From: Palaemon carinicauda
Lineage: Eukaryota; Arthropoda; Malacostraca; Decapoda; Palaemonidae
NCBI RefSeq assembly: GCF_036898095.1
Contig: NC_090744.1
Coordinates: 91,992,131 to 92,056,130 of the forward strand
Length of the DNA: 64,000 nucleotides
Reading direction: 5' to 3'
In this document: positions 28,125 through 40,779 of the stretch, one piece after another
How positions within the stretch are numbered: the stretch's first letter is position 1
How the letters are laid out: each line of letters starts with the position of its first letter
Notes under the pieces: generated by a model
What the model saw: only the letters and a program-made list of their open reading frames with translations
Told to the model about the DNA's origin: nothing
The model's database searches: none
Made by a program: the position numbers and the translations under genes

Positions 28125-28188
28125 TGTATATATATATAAATGTATATATATATATATACATATATATAAGTATATATATACATATATT

Positions 28189-28862
28189 ATTATTATTATC
28201 ATTATTATCACTCACTAAGCTACAACCCTAGTTGGAAAAGCAGGATGCTATAAGCCCGGGGCCCCAACAGGAAAAATAGCCCAGTGAAGAAAGGAACCAA
28301 GGAAAAATAAAACATATTAAGAACAGTAACATTAAGATAAATACTTCCTATATAAACTATAAAAAATTTAACAAAACAAGGGGAAGAGAAATTCGAGGGA
28401 ATAGTGTGCCCGAGTGTACTCTCAAGCAAGAGAACTCTAACCCAAGACAGTGGAAGACCATGGTACAGCGGCTATGGCACTACCTTAAGATTAGAGAACA
28501 ATTGTTCGGTTTTGGAGTGTCCTTCTCCTAGTAGAGCTGCTTACCATAGCTAAAGAGTCTCTTCTAACCTTAATAAGAGGAAAGTTGCCACTGAACGATT
28601 ACAGTGCAATAGTTAACTCCTTGGGTGAAGAAGAATTGTTTAGTAATCTCAGTGTTGTCAGGTGTATGAGGACAGTGGAGATTCTGTAATGAATAGGCTA
28701 GACTATTTGGTGTATGTGTAGGCAAAGGGAAAGTGAACCATAGCCAGAGAAAGGATCAAATGAAGTACTGTCTGGCCAGTCAAAGGACCCTATAATTCTC
28801 TAGCAGTAGTACCTCAATGGGTGGCTGGCACCCTGGCCAGTCTACTACCTACCTACCTACCT
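28189..28862 (-). repeat. S1 SINE-like repeat (array unit 2)
   Basis: Counterpart of the unit 1 copy with only scattered base changes, ending in CTAC repeats followed by (AT)n. Confidence 0.85.
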
Positions 28863-28865
28863 ATA

Positions 28866-28922
<57 letters not shown>

Positions 28923-28927
28923 ATATA

Positions 28928-28998
<71 letters not shown>

Positions 28999-29396
28999 GT
29001 ATATATATACTATATATTATGTTACGGGCCACTGGTTCGAGTCCGGCCTTGCTTAAGGGACTCAAGGGCCATAACCAAAAAAATACAATGGTAGGTTGCC
29101 AGTCAGCAATAATACAAGGAATACTGACAAATATATGTATTTACAATAATATTCAAATAAAACTAATGAAAGAAAGGGGAGCACAACAGATAATTGTATT
29201 TTAATTCAAGCCACGAGGAGCTTCGAATGGAGTTTGGTGGGTCGTGGATGAAACTCCAGCACAGCAATCACATTCCCTGGAAAGGGGAATAACTTGAATT
29301 ATTAACAGCACACTTACTTCTACTGGCTGGGAACACGATGAAGTCGTGTGGTTAAAACCTTTAAGCAAATTAAATGAAAATGCAAAGCTTAGGGAT

Positions 29397-29400
29397 TTAA
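29397..29400. repeat. TTAA target duplication, left
   Basis: Left copy of the target site; the single empty-site TTAA is seen in units 1 and 3. Confidence 0.95.
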
Positions 29401-30753
29401 CCCTGGAAAGGTATGATGGGTCGTATGCGACCCCTACAGCATTTTTAAAACCTGTTTTTTCCCCATAAATCATCAGCTGTCTCGAATATGGAAGTGATCG
29501 ACCTGCAAGGGGTGACTAGTCTACATGCCATTGTCTGCTTTAGGACTGATTTTCGTCTAACTTCCCTCCTATCCCATTTTTTTACCCCCCTAGGGGTCGA
29601 CCTTGACCCTGACATACCTTTATAGGGGTAAGTGATCAAACAGCAAAGTTATTACATAATTATAAATTGTCGAACAGTGTTGATACTTGTTTGGTTCTTT
29701 ATAGTTGGAAAGTGTGGATGGATGGTGTGTCTACCACTTGCATGACATTGGTTTTGGCTTAGATGCCATATATTTCCATGAGGTCCATTTTCCCTCAAAT
29801 GCTAATTTCTGAATTTTCTTTATTTTTTGCAAATTTGATTTTTTTCTATTTATTTTGAATTTATCTTCAATAATGGCCAGCAGGCAGTACTCCCTCGGCA
29901 TGGATGTCATCAACACACTTCTAATGGAGTTAAAAAGAGATGTTGATGATAATATGGAGTTTGCAACCCCATTTTTCATTTCAAGTGGTAGATTGGGCTG
30001 TCAGAGTTGTTGCGGTCTGTGGCCATTTTGTTGACATACCCGGAAGGTAAGTTGGCATATCTCTATATATTCTTATTCTGTATAGAATTCGTGATATTTT
30101 GGTATATTTTAATGCATAAATATCATATTTTATAGGAGATACAAAGATTTTCATAAGAAATTTACATTGTGAAACTAGGCCGTCAAAAAATGACATTTAG
30201 ATTTCGCCCCTGATATAACAGTAAATTACATCTTAGTGCACAATTTATTATGTATTTCTGTTCTAGGATAATATGAGTTTATTCTATAAAAAAAATTAGC
30301 CTCTTCCTATTGCATTTGGGTACCCAAAAAAATTCATGAAATTTGGACAAATTTTTTTGGCCAAAAAAAGTTACCCTTTATTTCTCATTTCAGATCTTGA
30401 CTTCTATGGGTCCAACTCATTTCCAGCAATTACACGCTGTTGCTTTGCCATCTAAGAAGGTGTCCCTAAAGGGATTTATGTGTATATGTATATTTCTATT
30501 TTTTGTGAATATTTACGTCAAGTCTTTTTTTTGTATACTTAAATTTTTAATATATTTCCAATAAATAGTTATTTTTTAGATGGGTATCATTTATATTTTT
30601 ATTAGTTTTTAGCATTCTTAGAAGTATTTTTAGCAGATCAAACAATACAGATTGATGCATAACTAAATTTTTCCTGAATTTTTTTCGGAGTCGGGGTCGT
30701 GCGCGACCGAGTATACCCTTAAAGGGGTGTCCGAGGAGCGTACGTATCCAGGG
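29401..30753 (+). mobile_element. piggyBac-like element with TTAA duplication
   Basis: A 1,353 bp insertion present only in array unit 2. It is flanked by TTAA at 29397-29400 and 30754-30757, while units 1 and 3 have one TTAA at the same place (gggatttaaacgtta). Ends are inverted: CCCTGGAAAGGTATGAT on the left and CCCTGGATACGTACGCT on the right (read in reverse complement), 13 of 17 identical. TTAA targets and CCC-starting ends are hallmarks of the piggyBac superfamily. Each end has a subterminal hairpin: GGGTCG-TATG-CGACCC at 29418-29433 and GGTCG-TGCG-CGACC at 30695-30708. No full transposase is encoded, so it would depend on an enzyme made elsewhere. Confidence 0.9.
29873..30034 (+). pseudogene. 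53-codon frame, possible transposase N-terminus
   Basis: Inside the piggyBac-like element an ATG frame reads MASRQYSLGMDVINTLLMEL and continues with an acidic stretch (RDVDDNMEF) before a stop. piggyBac transposases commonly start with a short basic/hydrophobic segment followed by an acidic stretch, so this could be a leftover of the parental start. Similarity is generic. No catalytic DDD region follows. Confidence 0.25.
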
Positions 30754-30757
30754 TTAA
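30754..30757. repeat. TTAA target duplication, right
   Basis: Right copy of the target site; sequence then resumes acgttatacatggg as in the other units. Confidence 0.95.
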
Positions 30758-31925
30758 ACGTTATACATGGGAATCAACACTGTCACAGGGTGAATTAATT
30801 AAGACTAGGACTAAACGGCACACGTGGTCTGGGTATAGGAGATAGAATACAAGGTTCAGTGGGTAGGATTTCTTTAAAGGATGAAAGGGAAAAAATGGGA
30901 TGTGATAAGGAAGGGATGGGAAGTTGGGTAAGGATATTGAGAATCCCAAAATCAGACACCTTACCTTAGTAAAGGGACTCTGGTCCCTCCCTTATGGAGG
31001 ATATGTAAACAGAGGTCCTGCCTCCCTGATGTCTTGAGGGTGAAGAGAGATGGTGGTTCCCTCAAGGAGGCTGAGTCCAGGAGAAGGATACCCAGTTCTT
31101 CCTGGGTAGATTCAACCCCACGTGGCCCCCAATTGGGGGTGGTAGGGGGGATTGGCCTGACCGCTGTCCTATTGGTCAGGCTGGGTCACGTGTCCCGACA
31201 CCCCCATCCATAGGCCTCCTCTTTCGCCTGGGATCTAGACATTGTCACGTGATTCGTAAAAAGGTGGCTGAAAATGAGATCTCAAGGGGAGTAGACTGGT
31301 ATAGGATGGTTTGGGGGGGGGGGTGAGACTCTGGGTAGGGTCCTAAAACTCGTGGCCGGCCAACGAAGTCCTTGCTGGTGGGGTCTTTGTTTGGTAGGAA
31401 GGTGGCTCAATGACCGCCACTACTAACAGCTCCGCATTTTAGCAGATTTTGTCCTAAAACAGGACAAGAACTCTGCAAGCAAGATCTGAAGCCACTAGCC
31501 TTAATGACTCCTCCCTCAGTGAGTCTCACCACGATAATGGATAAATATCTAAGCTGCAACTAAGGTCATAATTTTACGTTATTTTGACAGTAAATTAACT
31601 TTAAGTGCCTCGTAGAAATAAGCATGCTGACTGTGAGGCAACAACCAAAAAATTTAAAACTGCAAAATTGAAAATTAAAATGCAAAATTGGTTAAAGTTA
31701 AGTGACCTAGTGCAGTGGGACACATGAAAATTAAAACAAATTGACACATAGGCAAAAGATAAAATAAATACAAAAAAATTCATTAAATGAAATTAATGAT
31801 GCCAAGGGTGCCCCTCAAGTTTATCTACCTGGGGAGACACCAAGGACAATTAAAAATTTTTCATACAACCTAAATTAACCTACTGACTATGGCTACGCTA
31901 TGGTCATGGCACTGTGCATTGGGCA

Positions 31926-32487
31926 CTAATGCCGGGAGAACATATTTCTCTCCTCTGAGCTCTTTAGGTGCTTGACCTTCCAGTTGTAGTTCTGGAGGTC
32001 TATGCCCCACCTCATGAGCCCTTTATTCCCATTACGTAGCTCAGTCAAGTAGGTTAGAGGGTTATGCTTCTTTAGGAATGTCAGTGGGAACTCTTGGTCC
32101 ACATGATTGGCATAAGTACACCTAGTTGTTACAGCTTCGAGGCAGCGCATTGAACGGTCGATCATTGTTAGTCGACAACAGCTTCCGCGATTACTCCGGG
32201 TCAGGGAACCTATGTACTTCACCAACACAGGGTAAAGAATACTTATTCCAGCCTCGTCCGAGTAGGCAGGTGCCCTGTAGTCTTCCAGCCTCTCGTCCGA
32301 ATGCTGGAATCTGATGAGCTCTGTCTCGCTCCTGGGGGTCTCCGGGCTGATGGGTGGTTCCCCTTTTGCCGCCTTTTGAGACCTCTATCCCCTGTGGTGG
32401 GAAACAGCACACCTTCACCAGAATTAACTTCTGGCGTATGAGGCTCAGACTCACTGCTGGAGGAGGAAAACTCTTGGGCCTCCTCAC
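31926..32487 (-). pseudogene. Gypsy pol remnant (unit 2), frameshifted
   Basis: Same remnant as in unit 1. A small insertion in the run near 32368 (gccgccttttgagacc in place of gctgcctctgagacc) splits the frame into a 98-codon and a 100-codon piece. The RNase H C-terminus is otherwise unchanged (KHLKSSEE in place of KRLKSSEE). Confidence 0.6.
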
Positions 32488-33838
32488 TTAGCCAAGGTAT
32501 TTCCCCAAGGTTAATGTCACCTGCGCAGTGCCACGAGGTGGACTCGGTGTTTCCTTGGGAGGTGTCACGAGATGAGGCGAGGTGTTTACACACTGTTGCG
32601 ATGTAATGACAGTGGTGCAAGGTACCTTGTGCAGTGTCGTGAGGTACCTGCTAGGTACCACAAAGTTTGCAAGGTACTTTCAAGTGTCACTAAGTGTCAC
32701 ATAAAAAGTGCCCAACCTACCAGGGTGTTCGAAGCCTGGGGAGGTCACTCACTATATTACCGACCATCATAAGTATTAGTTCCTCTAGTGTGATTAAATC
32801 CCCGAGAAAAAGTGAAAAAACATTTAATATTTTACCTCGACAGATAATAAATGCTACCTTTCTCACTTTATTTCATGAACAACCCTTTTTTTTAAAGTGA
32901 TTTAGAGTTATTTCATATACAATTAAAACAAATTGAATCTAAAGTTTTTATGAATAATTCATTTGAAATGAAATCTAGAATTCATTTACTCCTTACTGTA
33001 GGTAAGAATCATGCAAATAATTTTATTGAATATAAGAAAAGTTAGCAGTAGCAAAATTATATTTATTGGAACTCAAGTGTTTATACTGTATTTTAACATG
33101 TGAATTAGGTATTTAAATTATCAACTAGTATCAAATAGAGCAATGGATACTTGTGTTGCTTCAAACCTAAAAATCTTCTACCTACATGAGAGTGATAATC
33201 AATTAAAAAAGTTATCTTCATACAATCTATTATAATCAACAATAATGATAACAAAATTAACAATGAACATGAACAGGCATAAAACTAATACACTTAAAAT
33301 AACATTCAATGGATTCATCAACTTTTGAACTCACTATACACAATATATGTTGGATAGAAATTATTAATTATGTTTGACGGTAAAATACTATTTGTACTTG
33401 AGAAGAGAGAGAATGTTGGCTCTTACAAAGGGATCGGTTGAATCTCTTATGCATTCTCAGCTAACTCCACCCATCTACTTCTCGGGACAAAAAAAAAAAA
33501 AAAACTAAATCTATTTCGAGAAGTTTCATCCCCTTTCCAACCACGTGGAAACAAAAATTACATAAGCCTTCGTGTTCTTACCTTGTGTGTGTGATAGAGC
33601 ATACCTAAACAACCTTACACAAAAGTTCGTAACAAAATATGTGAAAGAAAAAGTTAATTCTTAAAAATATCATGAATTTACATATACTGAATTGAATGAA
33701 AAATACAATTAAATGAATGACAAAAGTCTTATGTAATTTACATACATTACTTAAACCTACATGAGTGAAACTCACTTACGAGCTGGCTATACATCTCCTA
33801 AATACACGAATGAAATACATGAATAAATTTATATATAC

Positions 33839-33905
<67 letters not shown>

Positions 33906-33960
33906 TGTATATATATAAATATATATATAAATACATATATATAAGTATATATATACATAT

Positions 33961-34589
33961 ATTATTATAATTATCATTATTATTACTCACTAAGCTACAA
34001 CCCTAGTTGGAAAAGCAGGATGCTATAAGCCCGGGGCCCCAACAGGAAAAATAGCCCAGTGAAGAAAGGAACCAAGGAAAAATAAAACATATTAAGAACA
34101 GTAACATTAAGATAAATATTTCCTATATAAACTATAAAAAATTTAACAAGACAAGGGGAAGAGAAATTAGAGGGAATAGTGTGCCCGAGTGTACTCTCAA
34201 GCAAGAGAACTCTAACCCAAGACAGTGGAAGACCATGGTACAGCGGCTATGGCACTACCTTAAGATTAGAGAACAATTGTTCGGTTTTGGAGTGTTCTTC
34301 TCCTAGTAGAGCTGCTTACCATAGCTAAAGAGTCTCTTCTAACCTTAATAAGAGGAAAGTTGCCACTGAACAATTACAGTGCAATAGTTAACTCCTTGGG
34401 TGAAGAAGAATTGTTTAGTAATCTCAGTGTTGTCAGGTGTATGAGGACAGTGGAGATTCTGTAATAAATAGGCTAGACTATTTGGTGTATGCGTAGGCAA
34501 AGGGAAAGTGAACCATAGCCAGAGAAAGGATCAAATGAAGTACTGTCTGGCCAGTCAAAGGACCCTATAATTCTCTAGCAGTAGTACCT

Positions 34590-34592
<3 letters not shown>
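33961..34592 (-). repeat. S1 SINE-like repeat (array unit 3), 5' end lost
   Basis: As in units 1 and 2, but the terminal ggtggctggcaccctggcc and CTAC repeats are missing, and (AT)n begins immediately after cagtagtacctcaat. Confidence 0.85.
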
Positions 34593-34651
<59 letters not shown>

Positions 34652-34658
34652 ATATATA

Positions 34659-34747
<89 letters not shown>

Positions 34748-34768
34748 GTATATATATACTATATATTA

Positions 34769-35592
34769 TGTTACGGGCCACTGGTTCGAGTCCGGCCTTG
34801 CTTAAGGGACTCAAGGGCCATAACCAAAAAAATACAATGGTAGGTCGCCAGTCAGCAATAATACAAGGAATACTGACAAATATATGTATTTACAATAATA
34901 TTCAAATAAAACTAATGAAAGAAAGGGGAGCACAACAGATAATTGTATTTTAATTCAAGCCACGAGGAGCTTCGAATGGAGTTTGGTGGGCCGTGGATGA
35001 AACTCCAGCACAGCAATCACATTCTCTGGAAAGGGGAATAACTTGAATTATTAACAGCACACTTACTTCTACTGGCTGGGAACACGATGAAGTCGTGTGG
35101 TTAAAACCTTTAAGCAAATTAAATGAAAATGCAAAGCTTAGGGATTTAAACGTTACACATGGGAATCAACACTGTCACATGGAGAATTAATTAAGACTAG
35201 GAGTAAAAGACACACGTGGTCTGGGTATAGGAGATAGGATACAAGGTTCAGTGGGTAGGATTTCTTTAAAGGATGAAAGGGAAAAAATGGGATGTGATAA
35301 GGAAGGGATGGGAAGTTGGGTAAGGATATTGAGAATCCCAAAATCAGACACCTTACCTTAGTAAAGGGACTCTGGTCCCTCCCTTATGGAGGATATGTAA
35401 ACAGAGGTCCTGCCTCCCTGATGTCTTGAGGGTGAAGAGAGATGGTGGTTCCCTCAAGGAGGCTGAGTCCGGAAGAAGGATACCCACTTCTTCCTGGGTA
35501 GATTCAACCCCACGTGGCCCCCAATTGGGGGTGGTAGGGGGGATTGGCCTGACCGCTGTCCTATTGGTCAGGCTGGGTCACGTGTCCCGACA
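34769..35592 (-). mobile_element. Gypsy-type 3' LTR (unit 3)
   Basis: 824 bp, uninterrupted, with the same ends apart from TGTCGGG in place of TGTCAGG at the minus-strand start. Confidence 0.55.
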
Positions 35593-36316
35593 CCCCCATC
35601 CATAGGCCTCCTCTTTCGCCTGGGATCTAGACATTGTCACGTGATTCGTAAAAAGGTGGCTGAAAATGAGATCTCAAGGGGAGTAGACTGGTATAGGATG
35701 GTTTGGGGGGGGGGTGAGACTCTGGGTAGGGTCCCAAAACTCGTGGCTGGCCAACGAAGTCCTTGCTGGTGGGGTCTTTGTTTGGTAGGAAGGTGGCCCA
35801 ATGACCGCCACTACTAACAGCCCCGCATTTTAGCAGATTTTGTCCTAAAACAGGACAAGAACTCTGCAAGCAAGGTCTGAAGCCACTAGCCTTAATGACT
35901 TCTCCCTCAGTGAGTCTCACCACGATAATGGATAAATATCTAAGCTGCAACTAAGGTCATAATTTTACGTTATTTTGACAGTAAATTAACTTTAAGTGCC
36001 TCGTAGAAATAAGCATGCTGACTGTGAGGCAACAACCAAAAAATTTAAAACTGCAAAATTGAAAATTAAAATGCAAAATTGGTTAAAGTTAAGTGACCTA
36101 GTGCAGTGGGACACATGAAAATTAAAACAAATAGACACATAGGCAAAAGATAAAATAAATACAAAAAAATTCATTAAATGAAATTAATGATGCCAAGGTG
36201 GCCCCTCAAGTTTATCTACCTGGGGAGACACCAAGGACAATTAAAATTTTTTCATACAACCTAAATTAACCTACTGACTATGGCTACGCTATGGTCATGG
36301 CACTGTGCATTGGGCA

Positions 36317-36877
36317 CTAATGCCGGGAGAACATATTTCTCTCCTCTGAGCTCTTTAGGCGCTTGACCTTCCAGTTGTAGTTCTGGAGGTCTATGCCCCA
36401 CCTCATGAGCCCTTTATTCCCATTACGTAGCTCAGTCAAGTAGGTTAGAGGGTTATGCTTCTTTAGGAATGTCAGTGGGAACTCTTGGTCCACATGATTG
36501 GCATAAGTACACCTAGTTGTTACAGCTTCGAGGCAGCGCATTGAACGGTCGATCATTGTTAGTCGACAACAGCTTCCGCGATTACTCCGGGTCAGGGAAC
36601 CTATGTACTTCACCAACACAGGGTAAAGAATACTTATTCCAGCCTCGTCCGAGTAGGCAGGTGCCCTGTAGTCTTCCAGCCTCTCGTCCGAATGCTGGAA
36701 TCTGATGAGCTCTGTCTCGCTCCTGGGGGTCTCCGGGCTGATGGGTGGTTCCCCTTTTGCTGCCTCTGAGACCTCTATCCCCTGTGGTGGGAAACAGCAC
36801 ACCTTCACCAGAATTAACTTCTGGCGTATGAGGCTCAGACTCACTGCTGGAGGAGGAAAACTCTTGGGCCTCCTCAC
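36317..36877 (-). pseudogene. Gypsy pol remnant (unit 3)
   Basis: 186-codon frame with the same translation as the unit 1 copy. The agreement reflects recent duplication rather than selection, since all flanking non-coding sequence is equally conserved. Confidence 0.6.
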
Positions 36878-37671
36878 TTAGCCAAGGTATTTCCCCAAGG
36901 TTAATGTCACCTGCGCAGTGCCACGAGGTGGACTCGGTGTTTCCTTGGGAGGTGTCACGAGATGAGGCGAGGTGTTTACACACTTTTGCGATGTAATGAC
37001 AGTGGTGCAAGGTACCTTGTGCAGTGTTGTGAGGTACCTGCTAGGTACCACAAAGTTTGCAAGGTACTTTCAAGTGTCACTAAGTGTCACATAAAAAGTG
37101 CCCAACCTACCAGGGTGTTCGAAGCCTGGGGAGGTCACTCACTATTTTACCGACCATCATAAGTATTAGTTCCTCTAGTGTGATTAAATCCCCGAGAAAA
37201 AGTGAAAAAACATTTAATATTTTACCTCGACAGATAATAAATGCTACCTTTCTCACTTTATTTCATGAGCAACCCTTTTTTTTAAGTGATTTAGAGTTAT
37301 TTCATATACAATTAGAACAAATTGAATCTACAGTTTTTATGAATAATTCATTTGAAATGAAATATAGAATTCAATTTCTTCTTACTGTAGGGAAGAATCA
37401 TGCAAATAATTTTACTGAATATAAGAAAAGTTAGCAGTAGCAAAATCATATTTATTGGAACCTAAGTGTTTATACTGTATTTTAACATGTGAATTAGGTG
37501 TTTAAATTATCAACTAGTATTAACTAGAGCAATGGATACTTGTGTTGCTTCGAACCTAAATATCTTCTACCTATATGAGAGTGATAATCAATTAAAAAAG
37601 TTATCTTCATACAATCTATTATAATCAACAATAGAGATAACAAAATTAGCAATGAACGTGAACAGGCATAA

Positions 37672-38563
<892 letters not shown>

Positions 38564-39169
38564 ATTAACACAATACACTTGAAATAACATTCGATGGATT
38601 CATCAACGTTTTAAACACACTATATATGATATATGTTGGATAGTAATTATCAATTAGGTTTGACAGTAAAACACTATTCGTACTTGAGAAGAGAGGGGAC
38701 GTTGGCTCTTACAAAGGGATAGGTTTAATCTCTTATGCATTCCTTGCTTGCAAAGCAACCTTCTCTCAGCTAACTCCACCCACCTACTTCTCGGGACAAA
38801 AAAAAAAAAAGACTAAATCTATTTCGAGAAGTTTCATCCCCTTTCCAACCACGTGGAAACAAAAATTACCGAAGCCTTCGTATTCTTACCTTGTGTGTGT
38901 GTGATACAGCATACCTAAACGAGAATACGCAAGACTTCGTAACAAAATATGAGAAAGAAAAAGTTATTTCTTAAAAATAACATAAATTTACATATGCTGA
39001 ATTGAATGAAAAATACAATTAAATGAATGATGAAAGTCTTACGTAATTTACATACATTACTTAAACCTACATAAGTGGAATTCATTTACGAGCTGGCTAT
39101 ACATCTCTTAAATATACAAATGAAATACATGAATAAAATATTTATTCTATACTAGACAAGCCTCGTAAG

Positions 39170-39220
<51 letters not shown>

Positions 39221-39244
39221 CATAAATATATATATTTATGTATG

Positions 39245-39299
<55 letters not shown>

Positions 39300-39826
39300 T
39301 TACTTGCTAAGCTACAACCCTAGTTGGAAAAGGAGGATGCTATAAGCCTGGGGACCCCAACAGGAAGAATAGTGGGCCCGAGTGTACTCTCAAGCAAGAG
39401 AACTCTAACCCAAGACAGTGGAAGACCATGGTACAGTGGCTATGGCACTACCCAAGATTAGAGAACAATGGTTTGGTTTTGGAGTGTCCTTCTCCTGGAA
39501 GAGCTGCTTGCCATAGCTAAAGAGTCTCTTCTACCCTTACCAAGAGGAGAGTAGCCACTGAACAATTAGAATGCAGTAGTTAACCCTTTGGGTGAAGAAG
39601 AATTGTTTGGCAATTTCAGTGTTGTCAGGTGTATGAGGACAGAGAATCTGTAATGAATAGGCTAGACTATTTGGTGTATGTGTGGGCAAAGGAAAAGTGA
39701 ACCGTAGCCAGAAAGAAGGAACAAATGAAGTACTGTCTGGCCAGTCAAAGGACCCTATAACTCTCTAGCGGTAGTATCTCAACGGGTGGTTGGTGCCCTA
39801 GCCAACCTACTACCTACCTACCTACC

Positions 39827-39834
<8 letters not shown>
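39300..39834 (-). repeat. S1 SINE-like repeat (array unit 4), internal deletion
   Basis: The 3' tail and 5' half are present. About 110 bp between the tail (aacaggaagaat) and agtgggcccgagtgtactct is deleted relative to the other copies. It ends in CTAC repeats. Confidence 0.8.
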
Positions 39835-39885
<51 letters not shown>

Positions 39886-39891
<6 letters not shown>

Positions 39892-40665
39892 ACATGTAAA
39901 ATACCTGACTATAAAAACATAAACAGTATGGTTAAGAAAACATACATGTGACGTGATAATGAGAACATAGGGACACCATGGTAATGAGAACGTACGCTGA
40001 ATATGGAAATGAGAACTTATTCACAACATGGTGATAAGAACATGCAGAATATTCTAAAGAATGCACATTCCCACAACATGGTAATGAGATCATACACTCA
40101 ACATGATAATGAGAACATATATATACACACCATGGTAATGAAAACCTTATTACAATATGGTAATGAAAACACACGCAAAGCATAAATAGAGCTTACTCAA
40201 ACATGGTAATGACAACATATATATGATATAATACTTGGAATGTAAGCACAAATTGGTAATGAGAATGTACATTACATGATAATGAGAACGTTGAATGTTC
40301 AGGGTAACGTGCGGACAGGATATAAATGAGGATATATCCAAGATACGGAAATAACATTCATACAATATGGTAATGAAAATAAACACAAAACATGGTAATG
40401 AAACCACATTCAGAATACAGTCATGAGTATATATGGATATCATGGTAATAAGAGCATAAGGACCCCATGGTTATGAAAACATAGGCAAAATCTTGCTTTG
40501 AAAACATACTCAAAGCATAGTAATGAGAATTTACGCACAAGGCAAAGAATACATACGCACAAGTTGGTAATGAGAACATACAGAACGATGATAATGAGGT
40601 CTTACCTACAACATGGTAATGAGAATATAGATATAGTATGGTAACGAAAAAACTACATGTCATAA
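39886..40665. repeat. 25 bp degenerate minisatellite, left block
   Basis: The core acatggtaatgagaacatac recurs with a 25 bp period. gagaac-like anchors fall at 39961, 39986, 40011, 40036, about 40061, 40086 and 40111, then 40140 and 40165. Units are diverged. About 31 units would fit this block. Translation of the minus strand gives a repeating SHYHV/MFSLP pattern, which is a by-product of the DNA repeat. Confidence 0.85.
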
Positions 40666-40779
40666 GCGAGACGATTGTAAGGAATGCTTTGAAGAGAATT
40701 GAAAAGGGAAAGTTGGGGGGGGGGAAGGTTGTTGTGAGACGATATCCCTGTGCAGGCATGGAGGTGCTTGTGAGACGTA

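Larger units (their letters stand above)
29020..31200 (-). mobile_element. Gypsy-type 3' LTR (unit 2), interrupted
   Basis: Same LTR as in unit 1, split by the piggyBac-like element. 2181 bp minus 1357 bp equals 824 bp. Confidence 0.55.
26704..32519. repeat. Array unit 2 with piggyBac-like insertion
   Basis: Full unit enlarged by the 1,353 bp insertion at 29401-30753. The junction with unit 1 fuses Gypsy sequence (ccaaggttaatgtca) to the inverted-terminus element (cctgcgcag). This novel join defines the duplication breakpoint. The Gypsy frame in this unit is frameshifted near 32368. Confidence 0.85.
32520..36909. repeat. Array unit 3
   Basis: Full unit. It carries private changes at its left end (cacactgtt for cacactttt, ctatattacc for ctattttacc). 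It lacks about 45 bp at the S1 5' end, where the (AT)n tract directly follows acctcaat at 34592. The Gypsy frame is open for 186 codons and encodes the same residues as in unit 1. Confidence 0.85.

Noticed and set aside
39932..40183. Minus-strand ORF with repeating SHYHV/FSLP pattern, resembling a repeat protein
   Set aside because: The periodicity is that of the underlying 25 bp minisatellite, which is not a multiple of three, and both strands and other frames repeat equally.
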